Shown here piece by piece: positions 6,660 to 9,965 of a stretch of 9,965 nt of DNA (its first letter is position 1; every line of letters begins with the position of its first letter). Source of the stretch: UBA1081 sp045537555 (GTDB lineage: Bacteria > Bacillota > Clostridia > Oscillospirales > Acutalibacteraceae); contig JAZSPR010000063.1 in the NCBI GenBank assembly GCA_045537555.1, positions 1 to 9,965 of the forward strand, given 5' to 3'. The notes under the pieces are model-generated. The model worked only from the letters and a program-made list of their open reading frames with translations, was not told where the DNA came from and ran no database searches. The translations under genes and the position numbers were made by a program.

Positions 6660-7022
6660 ATGAAAAAAATTCTCAAAAAATTAGGATTTCATAAAATGGA
6701 TGAAATGGAGCAACATATTGCATTCAAAGCGCAGAGGAATGCTTTGATTTTTCTCTTGATTGCTTTGTTTGTATGGACCTTATATGAATCATATAAAGTT
6801 TATGCTTTTCATGCTGAGTTAAATCCGTTTCCGTGTTTTCTGCTTGCGGCAGCGTCATGTATTCAAACTTTTTCGCAACTCATTATGACACACAATGCTG
6901 TCAAGGATGATGAAGAATCTCCCAAAACATCACCAATACTAAAAATAATTTTGATATGTTTGGCTGTTGCAGCTGTTGTTATTACAATTGTAAACGTTAC
7001 AGTTCTTTCGGTGATGAAATAA
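6660..7022 (+). CDS. Small three-helix membrane protein paired with XRE regulator
   Basis: This 120-aa protein has a charged N-terminus carrying MDEMEQHIAFKAQRNA (13-28). Predicted membrane helices lie at about 27-43, 56-75 and 93-116, with an acidic loop VKDDEESPK between the last two. Small membrane proteins of this kind next to a 60-70-aa Cro/CI-type regulator are common in Firmicutes; the membrane partner has been proposed to sense envelope or other stress, but that is not shown here. GGAGGTG lies just before the ATG. The TAA stop shares its last A with the ATG of the regulator, so translation of the two is probably coupled. A strong promoter and two operator-like repeats precede it. No enzymatic motif is visible. 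Confidence 0.82.
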   Translation: MKKILKKLGFHKMDEMEQHIAFKAQRNALIFLLIALFVWTLYESYKVYAFHAELNPFPCFLLAAASCIQTFSQLIMTHNAVKDDEESPKTSPILKIILICLAVAAVVITIVNVTVLSVMK

Positions 7023-7213
7023 TGAAAAACAGAATAAAAGAATTACGAAAACAGAAAGGATACAGACAAGAGGATCTGGCTGAAGCTTTGAATGTGTCCC
7101 GTCAGACAATTATTGCTATCGAGAATGATAAGTATAACCCGACTCTTGAATTAGCAATGAAACTCGCACGATATTTGAATACAAGCGTAGAAGATCTCTT
7201 TATATTTACTTAA
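7022..7213 (+). CDS. XRE/Cro-CI-type small transcriptional regulator (YozG-like)
   Basis: This 63-aa protein consists almost entirely of an HTH_3 (XRE) domain. MKNRIKELRKQ forms helix 1, QEDLAEALNV helix 2, SRQTIIAIENDK the recognition helix and its end, and TLELAMKLARYLN plus SVEDLF the last helices, matching the YozG-like single-domain group. It probably binds as a dimer. The ATG at 7022 overlaps the preceding stop (TAATG); an ORF extension to 6956 would be read in a second frame through the membrane-protein gene and is not used. The ribosome binding site is only a weak GGTGA inside the upstream gene, which fits translational coupling. The likely targets are the two repeats at 6581 and 6627, i.e. 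autoregulation. A hairpin terminator follows at once. Confidence 0.92.
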   Translation: MKNRIKELRKQKGYRQEDLAEALNVSRQTIIAIENDKYNPTLELAMKLARYLNTSVEDLFIFT

Positions 7214-7216
7214 TAT

Positions 7217-7250
7217 AAAAATCCGAGGCCTTTAGCATCTCGGATTTTCT
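7217..7250 (+). terminator. Terminator after the XRE regulator
   Basis: AAAATCCGAG (7218-7227) pairs with CTCGGATTTT (7239-7248) around an 11-base loop, followed by CTT. It begins four bases after the regulator's stop codon. Confidence 0.82.
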
Positions 7251-7279
7251 TGGTATTTTCAGAATATCCATAAAAGTAC

Positions 7280-7322
7280 AAAAGCCGAAAATCCTTGTGA
7301 AATAAAGGTTTTTCGGCTTTTT
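7280..7322. terminator. Strong bidirectional hairpin, original terminator of the tRNA gene
   Basis: AAAAGCCGAAAA-t-CCTT pairs with AAGG-t-TTTTCGGCTTTT around a short loop. The stem is 16 bp with one T-T mismatch. On the minus strand it lies immediately after the CCA end of the tRNA-Arg fragment (7327) and would have been that gene's terminator. On the plus strand it gives a TTTTT tail and backs up the terminator at 7217-7250. Confidence 0.8.
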
Positions 7323-7326
7323 AAAT

Positions 7327-7370
7327 TGGCACCCCCTGCGGGAATCGAACCCACATCTAATCCTTAGGAG
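7327..7370 (-). tRNA. 3' half of a tRNA-Arg(CCU) gene: displaced attachment-site copy
   Basis: On the minus strand 44 bases read as a tRNA from the anticodon loop to CCA. They comprise loop CTCCTAA with anticodon CCT, 3' anticodon stem GGATT, a 4-base variable loop, T arm GTGGG-TTCGATT-CCCGC, 3' acceptor strand AGGGGGT, discriminator G and encoded CCA. The pattern matches bacterial tRNA-Arg(CCU). Directly upstream (7371 onward) the 5' anticodon stem AATCC is absent (CCATA is found instead), and no D arm or 5' acceptor strand follows, so the gene is broken at the anticodon loop. This is the usual junction left by a tyrosine-integrase element that inserts in a tRNA 3' end. The complete tRNA should be regenerated at the element's far end, outside this window. 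Confidence 0.85.
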
Positions 7371-7540
7371 TATGGCGTACCGTTTCGTACGATATTCAAG
7401 TAATAACTTTTCGTTACACTTCATACGAGCATGTGTCATTATGTTTATGAACAAAATGCCGTAAATACCGTAAAAATACGCCTTTTTATAGGTGGTTCGT
7501 ACCGTCCTATTAGCAAACTATTAGCAAGACGGGTTTGCTT
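7371..7540. repeat. Attachment-site flank with short direct repeats (possible integrase arm sites)
   Basis: This gene-free stretch lies between the tRNA fragment and the excisionase-like gene. It has CCGTAAATA and CCGTAAAAATA ten bases apart (7459 and 7469). It has TATTAGCAAAC/TATTAGCAAGAC in tandem at 7508 and 7519, eleven bases apart. CGTACCGT occurs at 7376 and 7498, and TTCGTAC at 7384 and 7496. A GCAAAC/GTTTGC inverted pair lies at 7513 and 7533. Helical-turn-spaced direct repeats near one end are typical of integrase arm-type or excisionase sites. No ORF here looks real. Confidence 0.45.
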
Positions 7541-7587
7541 CTCGGGTTCAGCCATCCTCCATTAAGGCTCTAACGGAGGTTATTATC

Positions 7588-7794
7588 GTGAACAATTATA
7601 CCACAAATACGCCTAAAAAACAAGAGGTTAAGACTTATTCGGTTTCGGATATACAGCAAATGTTGAACATCAGCAGGAGTTCCGCATATCAGCTTACCCA
7701 ACAGGGGCTCTTCAAAGTAGTGCGTATCGGAAAGACGATCCGCATATCCAAAAAGTCATTTGATGAATGGCTGGAAGAAACAGGAATTGAATAA
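7588..7794 (+). CDS. Excisionase-like MerR-fold helix-turn-helix protein
   Basis: This 68-aa DNA-binding protein belongs to the HTH_17 / 'excisionase family' domain group. After a short polar N-terminus it has TYSVSDIQQMLNISRSSAYQ (winged-helix HTH at about 16-35), QGLFKVVRIGKTIRISKKSF (wing, 39-58) and DEWLEETGIE. It starts with GTG at 7588, set by GGAGG (7575-7579) eight bases upstream. Being the first gene inside the attachment junction and close to putative arm repeats, it is a good candidate directionality factor (Xis) that bends the att DNA to favour excision. A transcriptional-regulator role is also possible, since no integrase is adjacent in this window. A T-rich terminator follows directly, so it is probably transcribed alone. 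Confidence 0.85.
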   Translation: MNNYTTNTPKKQEVKTYSVSDIQQMLNISRSSAYQLTQQGLFKVVRIGKTIRISKKSFDEWLEETGIE

Positions 7795-7802
7795 ACCGCG
7801 CT

Positions 7803-7838
7803 AACGCCATAAGACGAAAAATCTTGTGGCGTTTTTTT
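7803..7838 (+). terminator. Terminator after the excisionase-like gene
   Basis: AACGCCATAAGA (7803-7814) pairs with TCTTGTGGCGTT (7821-7832) with one mismatch around a short A-rich loop. A run of seven T follows. It starts eight bases after the stop codon. Confidence 0.88.
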
Positions 7839-8020
7839 ATACCCAAAAGACCCTATCAAAAAATGTATGAATTAGGGTGGAAAAACCGCTGTTTCTTCCT
7901 CTGTGCCTTGCGTTCCGTGATGGGCGTGGGTGTTTTCCTTTGTGGAGGATAACGGAGGGATACAGACGCGAAAACACCGAAAAACAACACTTTTCATTTT
8001 TACAGGAAGGAGGTACGGAA
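7839..8020 (+). promoter_or_regulatory. Long leader of the transfer operon with inverted repeat and possible leader ORF
   Basis: About 180 bp separate the upstream terminator from the DUF6017-type gene. A perfect 9-bp inverted repeat GGTGTTTTC (7929-7937) / GAAAACACC (7970-7978) encloses 32 bases holding two GGAGG-like motifs. A 29-codon ORF (7863-7952, beginning MYELGWKN and ending VFLCGG) ends inside this loop but lacks a ribosome binding site. I see no convincing -35/-10 pair. The true site AGGAAGGAGG at 8004-8013 sets the start at 8021. Confidence 0.4.
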
Positions 8021-8941
8021 ATGGCAGTATTCCGCATAGACAAGACCCGTGATTACACGGTCATGTCGAACCATCATCTGCGTAACACGGGATTGTCCCT
8101 GAAAGCGAAGGGGCTGCTCTCCCTTATGCTCTCTCTGCCGGAGGAATGGGACTACACCACAAAAGGTCTCGCCCATATCTGCAAGGATGGCGTGGACAGT
8201 ATATGCGCCGGAGTGCGCGAGCTGGAGGAACACGGTTATGTGATCCGTGAGCGTGTCCGCAACGAAAACGGTCAGCTCGGAGCCATCGAGTACACCATTT
8301 TGGAACAGCCCATAGAACCGTCACCTAAACGGGAAAAACCTAAACAGGAAAATCCAGTTCAGGTAAATCCAGTCTTGGATAACCCTGTCTTGGGAAAACC
8401 TGAACAGGAAAACCCCGCACAATTAAATATAGATATATCAAGTAACTATGAATCAAAAAAAGATTTATCAATTACTGAACCATCAAATCCTATCCCATCA
8501 AATCCCCCAGCCCCCACGGGAGATGGTGAGCGCACACGCTCACGGATTGGAACGGATGGGATGGGAGCGAGAGAAACATACCGTGAGATCGTTTTGGAGA
8601 ATATCGACTATGACATTCTCATTCAGGACCCGAAGATAGACCGTGAACAGCTTGACGAGATCGCGGAGCTCATCGTGGATACCGTCTGTTCGGCAAGAAA
8701 GACGATCCGTATAGCCGGAGACGATTTTCCGGCGGAGGTGGTAAAATCCCGTTTCCTGAAGCTGGACAGTTCCCACGTTCAGTACGTGATGGATTGCATG
8801 AGAGACAACACCACCTATGTCCGCAATATCAAGAAATATCTCCTGGCGGCGCTCTACAACGCGCCCTCCACCATCAACAGCTATTATTCCTCCCTGGTCT
8901 CGCATGACCTTTACGGGGACGGACGAAGGGGGCGTGAGTAA
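8021..8941 (+). CDS. DUF6017-type replication/regulatory protein of a Tn1549-like conjugative element
   Basis: This 306-aa protein has three parts. The N-terminal winged-helix domain (about 1-95) runs from SNHHLRNTGLSLKAKGLL through ICKDGVDSICAGVRELEEHGY to IEYTILEQ, like replication-initiator or primosome proteins. Residues 96-165 are a disordered Pro-rich linker with short repeats (KPKQENP, VQVNP, VLDNP, VLGKP, EQENP). The C-terminal domain (about 185-290) has REQLDEIAELIVDTVCSARKT, IAGDDFPAEVVKSRFLKL and NIKKYLLAALYNAPST, which I recognise as DUF6017. In Tn1549-like elements such a gene heads the transfer region; a role in element replication or its control is inferred. The start is M at 8021 behind GGAGG (8009-8013); the frame remains open back to a GTG at 7877, but those 48 residues are not family-like. 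It abuts the PcfB-like gene with no gap (TAA/ATG). Confidence 0.9.
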   Translation: MAVFRIDKTRDYTVMSNHHLRNTGLSLKAKGLLSLMLSLPEEWDYTTKGLAHICKDGVDSICAGVRELEEHGYVIRERVRNENGQLGAIEYTILEQPIEPSPKREKPKQENPVQVNPVLDNPVLGKPEQENPAQLNIDISSNYESKKDLSITEPSNPIPSNPPAPTGDGERTRSRIGTDGMGARETYREIVLENIDYDILIQDPKIDREQLDEIAELIVDTVCSARKTIRIAGDDFPAEVVKSRFLKLDSSHVQYVMDCMRDNTTYVRNIKKYLLAALYNAPSTINSYYSSLVSHDLYGDGRRGRE

Positions 8942-9430
8942 ATGCAGGAAGAAGTAACCGGCAAGGCAGTAGCCATCATCATTGACGGCGCCAAGATCAG
9001 CGAGCACACACTTGAAAAAGCCCTCAAAGCCTTTTTGGAGGCGCAGAAGAACAAAGGCGCAAAGATACACCGAGGCAAGCAAAGCCTGAAACAGCTTGCG
9101 GGTCAGAACGCGGGGCTGGCAAATATCGAGATCACCGACAAGAATATCAAGGCATTTACGGCGGTCGCAAAAAAGTACCACGTGGATTTCGCCCTGAAGA
9201 AAGATACCACGGCAGAAAAGCCGCGGTATATGGTGTTCTTCAAGAGCCGGGACGCAGACGCGATCACGGCAGCCTTCCAGGAGTTCGCAAATAAGAAAAT
9301 GACCCGTGAGCAAAAGCCGACCATCCGGGAGCGTCTGGCAAAGGCGAAGGAAAAGGCGGCGCAGAGGGCGGAACAAAGAACCATTGACCGGGAGAAAGTC
9401 AAGGTCAAAGATCGGAGCGTGCAGCTATGA
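8942..9430 (+). CDS. PcfB-like (DUF3801) conjugative transfer accessory protein
   Basis: This 162-aa protein resembles PcfB of enterococcal pCF10-type systems and the matching ORF of Tn1549-like elements. Recognisable stretches are the N-terminal helical part MQEEVTGKAVAIIIDGAKI, KGKQ-like RGKQSLKQLAGQNAGLANIEI (44-64), DKNIKAFTAVAKKYHVDFALKKD (66-88) and MVFFKSRDADAITAAFQEF (97-115). A basic, charged helix (116-162) ends it. In pCF10, PcfB is known to help the PcfC coupling ATPase and the relaxosome dock at the membrane; the same role here is inferred. No signal peptide or membrane helix is present, so it is cytosolic or peripheral. It starts immediately after the preceding stop, and its own stop overlaps the VirD4-like start by four bases (ATGA), so the three genes form one translationally linked operon. 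Confidence 0.9.
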   Translation: MQEEVTGKAVAIIIDGAKISEHTLEKALKAFLEAQKNKGAKIHRGKQSLKQLAGQNAGLANIEITDKNIKAFTAVAKKYHVDFALKKDTTAEKPRYMVFFKSRDADAITAAFQEFANKKMTREQKPTIRERLAKAKEKAAQRAEQRTIDREKVKVKDRSVQL

Positions 9431-9965
9431 ACATGAAAAAACTGATCCTAACCAATCTCCCGTATGTGCTGTTCGTGTATCCCTTCGACAAAGTATCCCA
9501 GGCTTTCCGTCTGGCACCGGGGGCGGACCTCTCCGCAAAGATACTCTCCATCGGTGAAGGTTTCACGGCGGCGTTTTCCTCCCTCGCTCCCAGCTTCCAC
9601 CTTCTTGATCTCCTGACCGGCATTGCGGGCGCGGTCATTATCCGATTGATCGTGCATTTTAAGGGCAAGAACGCAAAGAAATACCGCCACGGTGTGGAGT
9701 ACGGCAGCGCCCGATGGGGCACGCCTGCGGATATCGCACCGTTTGTGGACGAGGACTTTTTCAACAATATCGCCAGCACGCAGACGGAACGTATCACAAT
9801 GTCAAGCAGACCGAAACAGCCCAAATACGCGAGAAACAAAAACATTCTTGTGATCGGAGGCAGCGGCAGCGGTAAAACAAGGTTTTTCTGCAAGCCTTCT
9901 CTCCTTCAATGCCATTCCTCCTACGTCGTGACCGATCCGAAAGGCACGATCTTAAACGAGGTAGG
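9427..9965 (+). CDS. VirD4/TraG-type coupling ATPase, N-terminal part (runs off the right edge)
   Basis: Only the first 179 codons are present. Residues 57-77 form a membrane helix (LDLLTGIAGAVIIRLIVH). Next come KKYRHGVEYGSARWGTP (84-100), a hallmark of the PcfC/TraG branch, and KNILVIGGSGSGKTRFF with a complete Walker A (GGSGSGKT at 144-151). SYVVTDPKGTILNEV (165-179) follows, the usual VVTDPKG segment of the type IV coupling protein family. The full protein would be a membrane-anchored hexameric ATPase that feeds the relaxase-DNA complex into the secretion channel. The ATG at 9427 overlaps the PcfB-like stop; a weak GGAG (9415-9418) lies upstream. Family assignment is firm; completeness cannot be judged. 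Confidence 0.93.
   Translation, partial: MNMKKLILTNLPYVLFVYPFDKVSQAFRLAPGADLSAKILSIGEGFTAAFSSLAPSFHLLDLLTGIAGAVIIRLIVHFKGKNAKKYRHGVEYGSARWGTPADIAPFVDEDFFNNIASTQTERITMSSRPKQPKYARNKNILVIGGSGSGKTRFFCKPSLLQCHSSYVVTDPKGTILNEV

Noticed and set aside
7206..7454. 82-codon minus-strand ORF across the terminator and tRNA fragment
   Set aside because: It reads through the tRNA 3' half and two hairpins, has no ribosome binding site and no family-like sequence.
7877..8020. N-terminal 48-codon extension of the DUF6017-type protein from a GTG
   Set aside because: AGGAAGGAGG directly precedes the ATG at 8021, and the sequence from MAVFRIDKTRDYT onward is the family-like start; the extension crosses the leader inverted repeat.
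8540..9376. 278-codon minus-strand ORF opposite the DUF6017-type and PcfB-like genes
   Set aside because: It is antisense to two recognised, overlapping conjugation genes; it is Leu/Arg/Cys-rich, as mirror frames of GC-rich coding DNA are.
9405..9893. 162-codon minus-strand ORF opposite the VirD4-like gene
   Set aside because: It is antisense to a clear coupling ATPase with Walker A and has no recognisable motif.
1..9965. CRISPR array, riboswitch or rRNA
   Set aside because: I saw no regular direct-repeat/spacer pattern, no recognisable riboswitch core and no rRNA sequence. The only tandem repeats are coding Ig-like units, the proline linker and short att-flank motifs.

Overview
The window looks like chromosome of a low-GC gut Firmicute, most likely a Clostridia/Ruminococcus-like bacterium. 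The evidence is AT-rich DNA with strong GGAGG-type ribosome binding sites, TTGACA/TATAAT promoters, a secreted cysteine-peptidase-like protein with Ig-like and Listeria-Bacteroides repeats, and a conjugative element of the Tn1549/pcf type. The species call is inference.

Region A (1-3980) is host DNA. A large secreted multidomain protein (minus strand, C-terminus cut by the left edge) has its own promoter at 2115-2143. A Cof-type HAD phosphatase (minus) and an inositol-monophosphatase-family enzyme (plus) diverge from a 130-bp intergenic region carrying a perfect 14-bp palindrome. Hairpin terminators close both units (2217-2257 and 3943-3980).

Region B (3984-7248) has two divergent units. On the minus strand, four genes run from a promoter at 6536-6564: a 150-aa anchored protein, a 108-aa DUF6054-like protein, a 313-aa secreted/membrane protein and a 233-aa five-helix membrane protein with an outer C-terminal domain. 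None has a known function. On the plus strand, a perfect-consensus promoter (6592-6620), flanked by two copies of a 16-bp operator-like repeat, drives a 120-aa membrane protein. This gene overlaps by one base a 63-aa XRE/Cro-type repressor.

Region C (7327-9965) is the left end of an integrated conjugative element. It begins in the 3' half of a tRNA-Arg(CCU) gene (minus strand), which stops abruptly at the anticodon loop; this is the expected displaced att copy of a tyrosine-integrase element. After short repeats that may be integrase arm sites come an excisionase-like MerR-fold protein, a terminator, a structured leader, a DUF6017-type replication/regulatory protein, a PcfB-like transfer protein and the start of a VirD4/TraG-type coupling ATPase (Walker A present, cut by the right edge). 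The last three are tightly packed: 0-bp gap, then a 4-bp overlap. G+C rises visibly from about 7860 onward. The relaxase, type IV secretion genes, integrase and the regenerated tRNA should lie to the right of this window.
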